A DNA stretch of 64,000 nucleotides from positions 3,162,001-3,226,000 of the forward strand of contig JANUWF010001491.1 in assembly GCA_026120185.1 (NCBI GenBank), read 5' to 3'. This DNA comes from Voacanga thouarsii. Lineage: Eukaryota > Streptophyta > Magnoliopsida > Gentianales > Apocynaceae. Both the position numbers and the translations under genes were made by a program. Below are positions 9,949 to 20,888 of the stretch, in pieces (positions within the stretch are counted from its first letter, which is position 1; every line of letters starts with the position of its first letter). The notes under the pieces were generated by a model. The model was not told where the DNA came from. It searched no databases and was given only the letters and a program-made list of their open reading frames with translations.

Positions 9949-10203
9949 TGGACTAAGAGTTATTTTGATCCGAATGTTCATTTATTGTTTTCCGTGAACT
10001 TTAATGTTAAGGAATTTTAATTTTGTTTTCTATTAAAATTTCAAATTTATGCAAATCAAGTTTTGAAAGAGAATTTATGAGCAATTCCTTAGACAAAAAC
10101 TTGCATCTGATTCCTTTTTACTTAAATCTCACTGTGAATACATGCTCAATTAAAATGATTTAATCAATGAATACATAAACTTATCATTTGGGTATAGTTT
10201 AGA
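9949..10203 (+). other. Untranslated spacer between leader ORF and gag
   Basis: AT-rich, with no open frame or recognisable motif. Confidence 0.6.
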
Positions 10204-11339
10204 ATGGCACCCAAGCACCGTGTAGCTTCATCAGGCAGAAAGAATCTGGAAGCAAATCATGTGGCACCGAAAGTAGAAACAGCGCAGATGCAGTCACCCA
10301 ATTGGGGTAATGGGAGTGATCCAGATATGGGAACAGGGTCTGAAGCACTGGTTAATGTGTCAATGGGCCAAGCATTCAGTAGGATGGCCGAGATTTTGCA
10401 AACACTGACTTAGCGGAGGAACCCCAATGAAGGAGATGAGGCATTAGAACAGTTTCTGAAGTTTCAGCCACACGTCTTCTTGGACGAAGCTGAGCAAGAC
10501 CAGAAGGCAGAGCAGTGGATTGAGTAGATGAAGGATATATTTGCAACCATCCAGTACACCGAGGAATGGATGGTTAAGTTTGCAGCATTCCGTTTGAGAG
10601 GCCCAGCTCGGGCATGGTGGCAGCGGATTCAAGACGATTGGGATATGGTCGAGTAGGAATGGACGTGGTCCAATTTTGTTGAAACTTTCAGAGCGGAGTA
10701 CATCCCTCAGTGGATAGTGGAAAAGCGGGTGGACGAATTTTAGAACTTGAAGTAGTAAGGCATGCCAGTGGCCTAGTACGTAGCATGGTTCACCCAGCTA
10801 TTGAAGTACTGCAAGAGATTGGTGGACATCGAGCAGAATAGGACGAGGCAGTTCATCAAGGGGCTGAGGCCGAAATTGAGGAGCGCGTTGGCACCTTCTC
10901 CACCGACGACCTATTCGGGGGCCATAGATGCAGCCACCCAAACTGAAAATGAGGATCACAGTAGGATGGCGGCGAGGCCTTTTTAGCCGCCAAGATAGCC
11001 GCATGGACACTTCCAGGGACAACAACCCAATAAGCGCCCCGCCAACCAACAGTGGCAGAATCAGGGAAAGCAAGCCTGGAGAGCACCAGTTGGTCCTACT
11101 CAGAACCTTCCATCATGTTGGCAGTATGGGAAAAGGGGCCACACAGAGAACAACTGTTGGTTCAAAGGAGGTGAATGTAAATGTTTTCACTATGGTGACC
11201 TGAACCACCTGCCCTAAGTTGCATCGGGTCGGGTAAGAAAATCCGGCTCAGAATTCGAGGCCCAATAGAGCCAACCCCATGGGAGCATCTGGGAGTGGAG
11301 CACCGAAGGAGCAAGTGAAAGCTAAGGTATTCGCTCTCA
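10204..11339 (+). pseudogene. gag: Tek-A gag
   Basis: Begins MAPKHRVASSGRK. The capsid-like retrotransposon gag domain follows at about 10440-10900: FAAFRLRGPARAWWQRI, then FVETFRAEYIPQW and FIKGLRP. It packages the RNA in a virus-like particle. Within 10411-10780 there are seven in-frame stops (six TAG, one TAA), several at positions where Trp or Gln is expected. Near 11115-11215 two CCHC zinc knuckles read CWQYGKRGHTENNC and CFHYGDLNH: in both, Tyr stands at the second Cys position, so metal binding is compromised. A frame change lies around 10980-11110. Confidence 0.88.
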
Positions 11340-11980
11340 ATAGAGAGGAGGTTAGGACCGATGTAGCGAGTAGTGGAAGGTACTTTTACTATCTAACAAC
11401 ATTCCGTTAATGCATTGATAGATCCTGGCTCTACTCATTCCTATTTAAACAAGATCTGTACATGTCATTTGGATTGGGATGGAGTGGACCTACCTTTTAC
11501 TTTAGTGGTAAGCACACATTTGGGAAAAATGGTGCAAGCGGATCGGTATGTGAAAAACTATAAAATTAATGTGCGGAAAGAAAGTCTAGAGGAAGATTTG
11601 GTAGTATTAGATATTGAAGATTATAATTTGATATTGGGGATGGATTAGTTAGCCAAACATGGGGCTAGGGTAGACTGTAAGAGTAAATCAGTCCAATTCA
11701 TTAGACCGGGTTGTGATGTGTTGGAATTTGATGGCAAAAAGGTAAAGGAATTAAAGTATTTGATAGCAAGGGCTAAGGCCCAGAAATTGCTGAAGCAAGG
11801 ATGTCAAGGATACCTGGCTTACGTGACAAATAAGCCGAAGGACCAGTGTACTTTGGAGGACACCGAGGTGGTGAAGGATTTTCCCGATATGTTCCCAGCG
11901 GAAATTGCATCTCTACCTCCCAGCCGAGAAGTGGAATTCACCATTGACCTAGTTCCTAGAGCGGAACCAATATCTTAAAC
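11340..11980 (+). pseudogene. pol: Tek-A aspartic protease and PR-RT linker
   Basis: The active-site motif LIDPGSTHSYLN lies near 11415-11450. The open frame 11415-11648 ends DYNLILGMD followed by TAG, where a Trp codon is usual in this family. It continues LAKHGARVDCKSKSVQF and the open frame 11718-11978, carrying the linker GYLAYVTNKPK and PSREVEFTIDLVP. The protease would process Gag-Pol. The catalytic Asp-Pro-Gly triplet is intact; one upstream frameshift at about 11405 and the TAG stops prevent a continuous product. Confidence 0.88.
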
Positions 11981-12775
11981 CCCGTACTCGGATGGCACCG
12001 GCAGAGCTGAAGGAACAGTTAGAAGAGTTGGTGAAGTAAGACTACATCAGACCTAGCACGTCGCCCTGGGGAGCGCTTGTGTTGTTTGTGAAGAGGAAGG
12101 ATGGGACTCTGAGACTACGTATCGACTATCGGGGTTTGAACAACTTGACGATCAAGAACAAGTATCCCCTACCGCTAATTAACGAGCCGTTCGACCAACT
12201 GAAAAGATCCAGTTGCTACTCCAAATTGGACCTGAGGCAAAGGTACTATCAAGTGCGGATAAAAGAGGAGGATATCCCCAAGACGGCCTTCAAAACTAGA
12301 TATGGGCATTATGAGTTCATAGTAATGCCGTTCAGGGTGACCAATGCAGCAGCAATATTCATGGAATTGATGCACCGAGTGTTCCGACCCTTTCTGGACA
12401 AGTTTGTGATAGTCTTCATCGACGACATTCTGATTTACTCCAAGAGAACAGAGAGAGCATGCAGAGCATCTGAAGCTCGTATTGGAGAAGTTGCAGGAAC
12501 ACAAGCTATACGCCAAGTTTAGCAAGTGTGAATTCTTGCTGGACAGTGTAGCGTTTCTTGGCCATGTGGTGACTAAGGAGGGAATCAAGGTAGACCCAGC
12601 AAAGGTTGAAGCAGTGTCGGACTGGAAGCAACCGGAGAGTGTCACCGAACTTCGAAGTTTCTTGGGAGTGGCTAGTTACTACAAGAGATTCATCAAAGGG
12701 TTTTCAGCGCTCACATCGCCTATGACACGAGTGTTGAGAAAGGATGTTCCATTTGTGTAGAGTGAGAAATGTAAG
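11981..12775 (+). pseudogene. pol: Tek-A reverse transcriptase
   Basis: Blocks in order: [19 protein letters not shown] (12043-12100), [54 protein letters not shown], then the catalytic box [13 protein letters not shown] with both Asp residues intact at 12421-12426. A one-base shift in a GA-rich run at about 12455 moves the frame. The thumb and connection ([42 protein letters not shown]) continue in the second frame, 12482-12760. This is the only RT in the window with an unaltered catalytic box. Confidence 0.93.
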
Positions 12776-13420
12776 CAGAGTTTCCAAGAGCTAAAGCGAA
12801 GATGAATGACAGTACCGGTATTAAGTCTGCCAAAGGAAGACAAGCCTTACACGCAGTATACCGATGCCTCGAAAGAAGGATTGGGAGCAGTATTGATGCA
12901 AGACCGGAAAGTGATCACTTATGCTTCTGGGAAGCTGAGACCCCATGAAGTCAACTACCCTACTCATGATCTGGAGCTGGTAGCCATTGTGTTCGCCCTA
13001 ATGAAATGGTGACACTACCTGTACGGAGCTGAATATGAAGTGTTCATCGATCGCAAGAGTCTGAAGTACATCTTCATATAAAAGGATCGGAATTTGAGGC
13101 AACGAAGATAGATGAAATTCTTGGAAGAGTACAGTTATCCAATCAACTATCATCCCGGGAAGGCCAACGTTGTAGCTGATGCACTGAGCAAAAAAGTCGA
13201 AATAGCCAAACTAAGAGTGCAGGAAATTCAAGTGGTTCATGAAATGTTGGACAGAAGGGTGGAAGTGCAAGAGAAGAGAATCGTTGTTAGCAACCTGAAG
13301 TTGGTACCGGATCTAAGACGGGAAATCGTGGAAGCTCAACAAAGCAACGCAGAGTTTCAGCTTTTCAAGGACAATGGTGGCAAGGTAGTGAATTCTGGCA
13401 AGACAAGGTGGGAGTTTTAC
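12776..13420 (+). pseudogene. pol: Tek-A RNase H and connector
   Basis: The RNase H core is readable: [20 protein letters not shown] (12857-12915), [15 protein letters not shown] (ending at 13008, followed by TGA where Trp or Arg is expected), then VFIDRKSLKYIF near 13040. The Asp, Glu and Asp catalytic positions are kept. The domain tail YPINYHPGKANVVADALSK is at 13135-13191. Stops at 13009 and near 13080-13110 separate the pieces. The connector to integrase (13192-13420) is open in the frame 13112-13462. Confidence 0.9.
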
Positions 13421-14165
13421 ATTTTAGGGATCGGTTGTGTATACCCGGAGAACAGTGATTGAAGAACAAAATTTTGGAAAAGGCGCACAAGAGCAAGTAC
13501 GCCATTCATCCGAGGGAAGTTAAGATGTACCAAGATTTGAAGAGGGCCTATTTTTGGCCTAGAATGAAGCAGGATATGATCAAATACGTCTCGACCTGTG
13601 TCACCTGCCACAAAGTTAAAGCGGAGCATAAGAAGTCAGCGAGACTATTGCAACCATTACCAATACCGGAATGGAAGTGGGATGAGGTGACCATGGATTT
13701 TGTCACTGGACTTCCTATGTCAAGGACCCAGAAAGACGCCATATGGGTAGTGGTGGATCGACTGACCAAATCGGCTCATTTCATACCGGTGAATGTAAGA
13801 GACTCAATGGAGAAGCTAGCTCAAACTTATGTGTGAGAAATAGTCCGACTACATGGAGTACCTTCGAGTATTGTGTCTGACCGAGACCCGAGGTTTACGA
13901 CTCGTTTCTGGGGTAAGTTTCAGGAAGCAATGGGGTCGAGTTTGAAGTTCAATACGACGGCGCATCTGTAGACTGATGGGCAGTCAGAAAAGGTTATACA
14001 GATATTAGAGGATATGCTGAGGGCTTGTGTTCTGGATTTTAGGGATAAGTGGATCGAGTGTGTGCCGTATGCAGAGCTATAGTATAATAATAGCTACCAA
14101 GCTTCAATTGGGATGGCTCCGTATGAGGCTTTATATGGACACAAGTGTCAGATACAGTTATAATG
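13421..14165 (+). pseudogene. pol: Tek-A integrase, zinc region and catalytic core
   Basis: Zinc region: HKSKYAIHP then CVTC (about 13489-13610), the H-H-C-C ligands. Core: first Asp in MDFVTGLP (13694-13717), second in VSDRDPRF near 13875, Glu in TDGQSEK near 13975-13990, so the DDE triad is intact. Stops sit at about 13456, 13834 (after TYV) and near 13969, with a TAG in the LXYNNSYQ segment at about 14080. The core's YNNSYQASIGMAPYEALYG block matches the same block in Tek-C at 19150-19200. Confidence 0.92.
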
Positions 14166-14756
14166 GAGTTGGTCAGAAGATGGTTATGTAAGCAAAATAG
14201 GAGAAGTCTGTGTCCAGGAGATGTTGGACAAAGTAAGGTTGATCGGGGAAAGGTTAAAGGCAGCTTAGAGCCGACAGAAGAGCTATGCGGACAACCCGCG
14301 GAGAGAATTGGAGTTTCAAGTTGGGGACAACGTATTTCTGAGATTGACGCTGAATAGGGGAATCTTGAAGCATCCGAAGGGTGGAAAGCTGAATCTGAGG
14401 TATTTGGGGCCGTTCTCGATAAAAGAAAGGATTGGACCGGTTGGACTTGCCAGATGGATTGATGCGAATTCATGATGTGTTTCATGTGTCACAACTGAAG
14501 AAGTACAATGCCAATCTCGGTCATGTCCTAAATAATGAGCCGTTGGTATTGCAACCCGATTCGAGCTACGTGGAGAAGCCCGTGCGAATATTGGACCGCA
14601 GTATCAAGAATCTCCAGAACAAGTAGATACCGATGGTCAAGGTTTAGTGGGAGCATCATGGCACGTGAGATGCCGCATGGGAATCAGAAGAGTGGATTAA
14701 GCGGAAGTATCCCGATCTAAAGTAAAGGTATGCCTGAATTTCGGGACAAAATTCTT
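14166..14756 (+). pseudogene. pol: Tek-A integrase C-terminus with chromodomain
   Basis: After a frameshift near 14150 the C-terminal part is spread over frames: LRYLGPF-like sequence, then DGLMRIHDVFHVSQLKKY (14456-14510) and VRILDRSIKNLQNK (14583-14624). The chromodomain follows at about 14600-14720, with VLWEH-type and DATWE-type positions recognisable across a TAG and a deaminated codon, ending near KYPDL. This domain reads histone marks such as H3K9 methylation in chromoviruses and justifies placing Tek-A in the Tekay/Del-like group. It is followed by GGGACAAAATTCTTCTAAGG, the run-up to the polypurine tract. Confidence 0.88.
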
Positions 14757-14771
14757 CTAAGGAGGGGAGGA
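14757..14771 (+). promoter_or_regulatory. Tek-A polypurine tract
   Basis: CTAAGGAGGGGAGGA immediately precedes the 3' LTR start TGTGAAATCCC. Such a purine run primes plus-strand DNA synthesis. Confidence 0.92.
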
Positions 14772-15018
14772 TGTGAAATCCCAACTAAAGCTAACCTTAG
14801 AGTAAAGGGGTTGGGATGCATATCATATTTTCTTGCATGCATAAATATATTTTTATATGAATTTATGTACCTTGGATATGTGATTTGTAGTCTAGATGGC
14901 TTTACTGTGGTTGTTGAGTAAGAAGGGCAAAATGGTAATTTTTACTTGAGGTGAGAATAAGGAGATAGCTTGAAGATTAAATAGGAAAAAATATTTGGGA
15001 GAGAAAATAAGAACAAGA

Positions 15019-15090
15019 GTTGTTGTGGTTTAGTGGTTAGAGTTTTGGAATTAATTCTTGAGGTCTTGGGTTCAAATTCCATCATTGGAG
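15019..15090 (+). other. tRNA-like module in Tek-A 3' LTR
   Basis: A-box-like TGGTTTAGTGG at 15026-15036, 254 bases from the LTR start. A degraded B box GGTTCAAATTCC at 15069-15080, where the CpG of the canonical TTCGA has become CA. A D-arm with GTTT/GAG pairing is possible; the anticodon arm is poor. Confidence 0.6.
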
Positions 15091-15218
15091 CTTTAGCATG
15101 ATTAAGTTTTATTTTTGTGTGGGAAGGCTATATTTTGGCCCTTGCATGATTTAGGAAAGAGTAGGAGTGTGGTCCTAGGAGAGACATGATAGGAATTTCC
15201 TAATCCTACTCTTGTGCC

Positions 15219-15227
15219 CTATAAAAA
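15219..15227 (+). promoter_or_regulatory. TATA-like box in Tek-A 3' LTR
   Basis: CTATAAAAA. The other copies have CTACAAAAAT (A3, A2) or a further decayed form (A1), so it may be either the ancestral promoter or a secondary gain. Confidence 0.35.
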
Positions 15228-16610
15228 CTTCTAAGGGATTCATACCCTTTCTAAGCGCTAGCTTTCCTTAATTCTTAGACAATTAGGTTTGATTTATTCA
15301 AGCCAATTTTATTCCAAAAAAATTCCAGCAAAGTGTTGTGGCTTTGAAGGTTTCAAAAATGTCCATATGAGTCATCTTGTTGGCCAAAAATGGGGAGGAG
15401 TTTTGGAAGGTTCCCAAGAGAATTAATCTCCATGGTTGAACCTTCAAAACTCCAACCTAGCTGTGTACATTTTCTTCATGTTGTAAACTGAATTTGTCCA
15501 GCCTCTTGATCAGTCCAAGTGTCGAAAATTTCATCCATCTCTCCCTCTCAAATTTTGACAGAACAATGATCAATTCACTCAGCTTGACGACTAAAAATCC
15601 CTGCCAAAACCGAGCTGCACAAAAATTATGCAAACCAGGAAATTTTCTGGAACAATTTTCGTAGCATTGGTGAGCCAAAACTAAGGTGTTTCTTCCAGTA
15701 TTTCACCCAGCAACTCAACCTTGTTTTTCCTCCATAAAGAAGGTTGGAAACCAGCCTTGAAGGACCTCTTAATGGCCCTTCAAATCTTTTGCAAACTAAC
15801 TGGAAAATGGCAGCAAAATCTGCCCAGAAATTTCCAACAAACTTGCGAAAATCTGTTTAGGATTTTCCAGCTTTGTTCCTTTTTCAGCCTTGTCCGAAAC
15901 TTCCACCATTTTTCTGTACAAACTCCCCTTGAACAGCCATAAACTGAGCTTCATCATCTTCCCCAACATGCTTCTCGAAAACCAGTCCCATGGCTGTCCT
16001 AAAATATCTCCATCAATCACTCTAATCAAACCATTGATTGAAGTCTAAAATTTTAGCAATTTATTTTAGCAACCTTCCATGAATTAAACCTCAAACAACC
16101 AGAAAATTCCTTCACTCTTGTACATCATACTTTCAGCCACTCTAAAGCTCCTTCAACCAGCATTCATCTTAGCAAAAATCATAGACAAACAGCCGCCCAA
16201 TGAAGCTTCCAAAAGCTCTCTATTAACCAAGATCTTCTTACCATATTTTGTTTCCAAAATTGATTCCCTAAAATATTCTTTTTGGATTTCAAACAACCAG
16301 CTTTCCTTTTCCTCTCAAACCAAAAAATTCAATTGTCAAAACCCTCTCAAACAATTCAGCCACCCGATTCCCACAGAATTTCGGCCAGCTTCAACTAAAT
16401 TCTCTCCATTCACTCCACACCAAGAACACCTACTAGCATTCTCACGCCTAAGACCACTCCAAACCTCTCCATTCTTCCCCAAAAACTCCAGATCACACCT
16501 ACTCAACCCCTTGAAACCACTTCTGCAATTTTTAACATCAAATACCGAAATCAAAGTCTCTCTTTTGGATAAAAAAACCAGAATTTTCTTGAAGGCTCAA
16601 GAACACCTTC

Positions 16611-18683
16611 AAGGTAAGCAAGATCAATCATCTCTATCTTCACTCATCTTCAACTCCTAACGGATATATGTATATATATATACTAATGAACTCACTTTTT
16701 CTCTTTTCCTCTCTCTCTCTCTCTCTAGGCCAAATGGTTACTTCAACTATGGCCATATCTCCTTCTTCTCTCTTGGCAGATCAAGTCTCCTAAGAGTAAG
16801 GATTCCTTTGAAACTACTCCAAGGTAGTCATCCATCAAGTAAGCCTCTTCAACCTTCTCTTTAAATTCTAGATTCATGTCTCTAGGATGATATTGGAAGG
16901 AGATGGATTATGATTAGGGCTCGAGCATGGGTTGTTGTGACGGAGTTGAGATTGAAGCATGAATAAATGTGTGTATATGATGGAGATGGGATTGATGCAT
17001 GAGTTGATTGTCTTGGTTGAATTTTATGGTTTTTAGGGTTTTGTTGCATGCTCTTCATGTCGTGAGTGGTATGATTGAATAAGCATGTTAGAGATTATGT
17101 CACCTTTGGTGAATAGGATTTTTGTTCATGTATTCTTGTTGAGGCCGTGATTATGGTTATGTTAGTAGAGTTTAGATCATGTCTTGGTAAATTTAGATCT
17201 ATGCCTTTATTCATGATTTGGATGTTTTGTTGACTGGTGTAGAGTGTATGTTCATGTTTATGGTTAGCAATAGAAATTATGATCATGACCTTGTTGTTCC
17301 TAACCTAATTTTATTCCATCAATAAAATGATTATTACTATAATTTCTTCTAGTGAATTTCGAAAACCCTAGAAAAATGTGGATTTGGTATCTTATATAAA
17401 ATAATTATATTTTAGTTCAATAAATGATAGCTTTTGTTTAAGAAATAAAATATATAGATTATATATAAAATAAAATATATAGAAAATAATAATAAAGCCT
17501 CTTATATAAATATCACAATAGGTAAAATATTAATTTTGTAAGTCTTATATTCAAAACTACTATTAAAATTTATTTGTTATCTTTCAATCAAAACCATTAA
17601 AAATTTACTTACAACTAATTTTAGTTACCAATTACTTTCTAACAATTAATTATTAATAGATTATTATTTTACATAATACCACCTAGGACCCTTCAGCAAA
17701 TAAACCCTTTATTTATTATCTAGCCTTAAAGCTTGGGACTCTAGGATCATAATTGCAGTAAATTCAGCTAGGATTATTTGTGAAAGTGAATTTTGGTTTG
17801 AGTTTAATTATAGCTTATATTTACCCCAGGGGGGGTTAGGTCAGCTGTTGGAGACCTTTATTTTATCTCGAGCAAAGGATCTGGTTAGCTCCTGCATAAA
17901 ACCTATTTGATGCAAAATAATTACTATGGCAAGCCAAATGTAGAGTGCGTGGACACTCACTTCTGCGAAGGCAATTGAGGATTATCTCCTTTCTCATTTC
18001 AGGAAAACAAATTATTTGAAAATCAAGGGGGCAGTTTTACTCAAACCCTAAAGCTCTTTCTACAACCAGATTTGCCCAAAACTTTGGAAATCCTTAATTG
18101 CCATTTTCAAGTGGAACTATGTTTTATTCATTTTCCACCAAGTGGAATAAATTACGTTGAGTACTCAATAAGGGTGGACTACTAGGACTAGTCTTTGATT
18201 TATTAGGGTAAGTCTCTTAGTAGGTGGCCACCTCTAAGGGGTAAGTCCTCCCCGAATAAGATGTCAGTTCAGTACATCGTGCCGATCCGAGCTAGCAAGT
18301 TTCAATTAGGTGGACTGTGTGTTGCCGAAATGGACAACCAATTTTGTTTGGGTGAAGAAAATGAGGAGAATCTCACTCGGTTGGCCAATCACCTACTTTT
18401 GTCAGTCTGCAAAAAGTGTAGCATTCTGACCATTGCATGGTTATGGGGCTCAACGTGTGGTAACCCATGACCACCTTTTGAGTGATTGATTTTATTAAAC
18501 ATGTATGGTTGGAAAAGCTAAAACACCACTCTTGATTTTGATTATTATTTATTGCGTCCCAGTATTTCTCTTATGAAGATTTTACATCTTGCATTCACGA
18601 ACTGTTTTCACTGGACACACAAAGCACACACAGACTTACTGAGATTTGTTTTATCTCATCACCCTTTTTACCATGATTTCAGG
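16611..18683 (+). other. Candidate LTR-internal intron (donor 16611-16619, acceptor near 18682)
   Basis: AAG|GTAAGC follows G-poor sequence, and a pyrimidine-rich stretch ending TTTCAG|GT lies about 2.07 kb downstream. Equivalent donor-like sites are kept in A1 (28312), A2 (minus strand, near 49408), A3 (58166) and Tek-D (1897), and acceptor-like sites in nearly all Tek LTRs. Splicing itself is inferred, not shown. Confidence 0.35.
16709..16726. repeat. (CT)9 microsatellite
   Basis: Followed by AGGCC. Orthologous runs of different length lie at the same LTR offset in the other Tek-A LTR copies. Confidence 0.9.
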
Positions 18684-18953
18684 TCGATCCTACTATGGGG
18701 ATGAGTAGCTAGTTGTTACCTATCTTGGAAGATTTTTTTATATTTATTTTGTGTAATTCTTTGGGAGTTGAGAGTGAACAATTTCTATTTTGGATTTGTT
18801 TTTGAATTCTTAGGTTGTAATAAGTTTTAAGTTTAAAGTATTGTTTTATTTCTATTATTCTGATTGCGTGACTTGTTATAAAGACCCCTTGTCTTTTGGA
18901 CGGGGTGACATCCCAGGCCCTGTTAGGCCTAGGTAGTGGCATGTTATAGAGAT

Positions 18954-19815
18954 CTTAGATTTACCTCAAAGTTTTGGACTAAAATGCAGTAGAGGTATAG
19001 GATAACATTAAAGTTCAGCACAACAATGCAACCATACATGAATGAATAGACTGAACGAGTGAATAGAGTTTTGGAAGGCATGTTGTGGGCTTGGGCTTTA
19101 GATTTTAGAACTAAGTGGATTGAAAATTTGGCATATGCAGAATTCACATACAATAATAGTTATCAATCAACAATTGGAATGGCGCTACTTGAGGCCTTAT
19201 ACAGAAGGAAATGTCAGTCCCCGTTGTATTGGGAATATTTAGGATGGAGAATAGGTTAATAGGATGCCTTCGATCTTGGAAAAGTTCGACAGGCTATGGA
19301 AATCATGTTGGGGGCAACTTAGAGTAGGCAAAAAATATGTTATGTGGATCGACTTAGGAGAGATTTGGAATTTGTAGAAGGAGATCGTGTATTCTTGAAG
19401 TTGACTCTGCAATGACAATTGGGAATTGAAGGACAAGAGAAGAAGTTAACACCTAGGTACGTTGGACCATTCCCTATTGTTGAGAGGATTGGGAAAATGG
19501 CTTATCGATTGGAGTTACCAGTAGAACTTCAAGGTATTCACGATGTGTTTCATATCTCCCAGCTTTGAAAGTATGTAATTGATCCTACCTACATTTTTGA
19601 ACGAAGAGCCTATTGAGACGGCTCTAAGCTTGAAGTACGAGGAAAAGCCTATAAAGGTCTTGGAGTATGCTAAAAGGAGCTACGAAATAAGAAAATTCCA
19701 GTTGTAAAAGTGTTGTGCAATCATCATCTAGTATAAGATGCAACTTGGAAAACGAAAGCGAAGATGTTGAAGAAGGATCCAGAAGTTTGCCAGGTATAAG
19801 CTAATTTTAAGGACG
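18954..19815 (+). pseudogene. pol: Tek-C integrase C-terminal part and chromodomain
   Basis: Resumes Tek-C integrase after Tek-A. LRFTSKFWTKMQ is followed by the Glu-region remnant (NE-TERVNRVLEGMLWA, with a stop), then YAEFTYNNSYQSTIGMALLE (19132-19191). The C-terminal domain (LRRDLEFVEGDRVFLKLT, LTPRYVGPFPIVERIGK, AYRLELP, IHDVFHISQL) spans about 19350-19565. A chromodomain remnant (LRNKKIPVVKVL, then DATWKTKAKMLKKDPEV) lies at about 19680-19795. Several stops and at least two frameshifts are present, for example at 19257 and near 19600. Confidence 0.9.
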
Positions 19816-19839
19816 AAATTTTTTGTAAGGAGTAGATAA
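19816..19839 (+). promoter_or_regulatory. Tek-C degenerate polypurine tract
   Basis: The purine-rich GTAAGGAGTAGATAA directly precedes the LTR start at 19840. It is weaker than the Tek-A tract. Confidence 0.65.
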
Positions 19840-20845
19840 TATAATACCCTGCACTTTTACCTTCGATTGGCCACTATTTGTAATAGGATGAGAATTTATA
19901 TCAATGGCCAGAACAAACAATGATCATTGTAATGAAACGAATATTTTGGTATAATAATATTTTGTTGGAACCTGGATGTAATTGTTGGATTTGTTCTACT
20001 CGTACCCTAAATCTTTCAAAGGCTCCTACTGTTAATAACATAAGAATTTGAGGGTATGCTATCAAGAGAAATTGATCAGTACGACAAAACACACGTTTTG
20101 GTGTGAATTATACTATTCGAGTTATCAGGGGCATTTTCATCATTTTGACCACGCCAACAACTTTGACCCCAAATTTGACCAAACTAAAAAGAAATTGAAG
20201 AATTTAAGTATTACCAATGGAATTAGTGAAATTTTTGAAGTTGAATGGTAAAGTAAAATATTTTTCTATTTCTGACCCAATTTTGGTCATTTTTGAGAAA
20301 AAAAAATTAAAATTCAATTGAAAAATTGGCAGTGTGGCATTTTATGATTTGTAGCCCATGAACATGTGTCAATTTATGAGAGGTCACATGAAGATTTCAT
20401 GCAAGATGCATGGAATTAAAGAATTACAAAATAAATAAAGAATGATGTGTATTTTTGTGATTAGAACACAACATTTGTGGGGCCAATTAATTAAGGTCTT
20501 GTGTAATATAATTGGCCAATATTTTGACCATGAAGAAGTGGTTGAGTGGCTAGAAACTGCCAGAATATCAGTAGCCATACTAGAAAAAATTAGAGGAAAT
20601 TTTGAGGAAGAAAAATAAGTGAAATGGTGTGTAATTTTTCAATTAGAACACACCTATACATTAGCCACCACACAATTAATTGAATTAAAACTCTCTTTGA
20701 TAAAAACAGATGAGAAATGGCTGTGGGTGGGCTATTTCACAGCCTTAATTTGGGCAGCCAAAAGGAAGGAAAAATAGCAGAAAAACAAATCAAAGAAATT
20801 AGCAAAAAGAGAGAGAGAAACGATAGCTAGCGTGTGTTCCTGATG

Positions 20846-20847
<2 letters not shown>

Positions 20848-20880
<33 letters not shown>

Positions 20881-20888
20881 GTGTGTGT
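20848..20888. repeat. (GT)n microsatellite
   Basis: About 20 GT units with one break near 20880, within the Tek-C 3' LTR. Confidence 0.95.

Larger units (their letters stand above)
9015..18948 (+). mobile_element. Tek-A: Tekay-like chromovirus, 9.9 kb
   Basis: Bounded by TGTGAAACCCC at 9015 and ATGTTATA ending at 18948 (the terminal CA has become TA), with perfect target duplications GAGAT at 9010-9014 and 18949-18953. Order: truncated 5' LTR, tRNA-iMet-type primer site, leader ORF, gag, PR, RT, RNase H, IN with chromodomain, polypurine tract, 4.2-kb 3' LTR. It is the innermost and best preserved element, so probably the youngest of this stack. In the first ~105 bases its two LTRs differ at roughly seven positions by eye, mostly C/T or G/A. 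Chromodomain integrases are thought to direct insertion to silent chromatin, consistent with the nested setting. Confidence 0.95.
14772..18948 (+). repeat. Tek-A 3' LTR (4.18 kb)
   Basis: Full-length LTR, the reference copy here for Tek-A1, A2 and A3. In order it holds: the tRNA-like module (15019-15090); a TATA-like CTATAAAAA at 15219-15227; a G-poor stretch most marked at about 16080-16600, with an LTR-internal open frame not conserved in other copies; a donor-like AAGGTAAGC (16611-16619); a CT run; a T/G-rich stretch; TGAGTACTCA (18158-18167); an acceptor-like TTTCAG ending at 18682; and TATAAAG (18877-18883) 71 bases from the end. No LTR-encoded protein is supported. Confidence 0.95.

Noticed and set aside
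12175..12645. 156-codon minus-strand frame
   Set aside because: Antisense shadow of the Tek-A reverse transcriptase on the plus strand.
14039..14485. 148-codon minus-strand frame
   Set aside because: Antisense to the Tek-A integrase C-terminal region; no motif.
15019..15090. A functional tRNA gene
   Set aside because: A and B boxes are recognisable but acceptor and anticodon stems do not pair well and the B box is mutated, so it is listed as a tRNA-like module only.
16118..16660. A 180-codon open frame in the Tek-A 3' LTR
   Set aside because: It lies wholly in the G-poor LTR region, which yields stop-poor frames by composition. The corresponding places in A1, A2 and A3 are open in different frames or not at all, and no protein motif is present.
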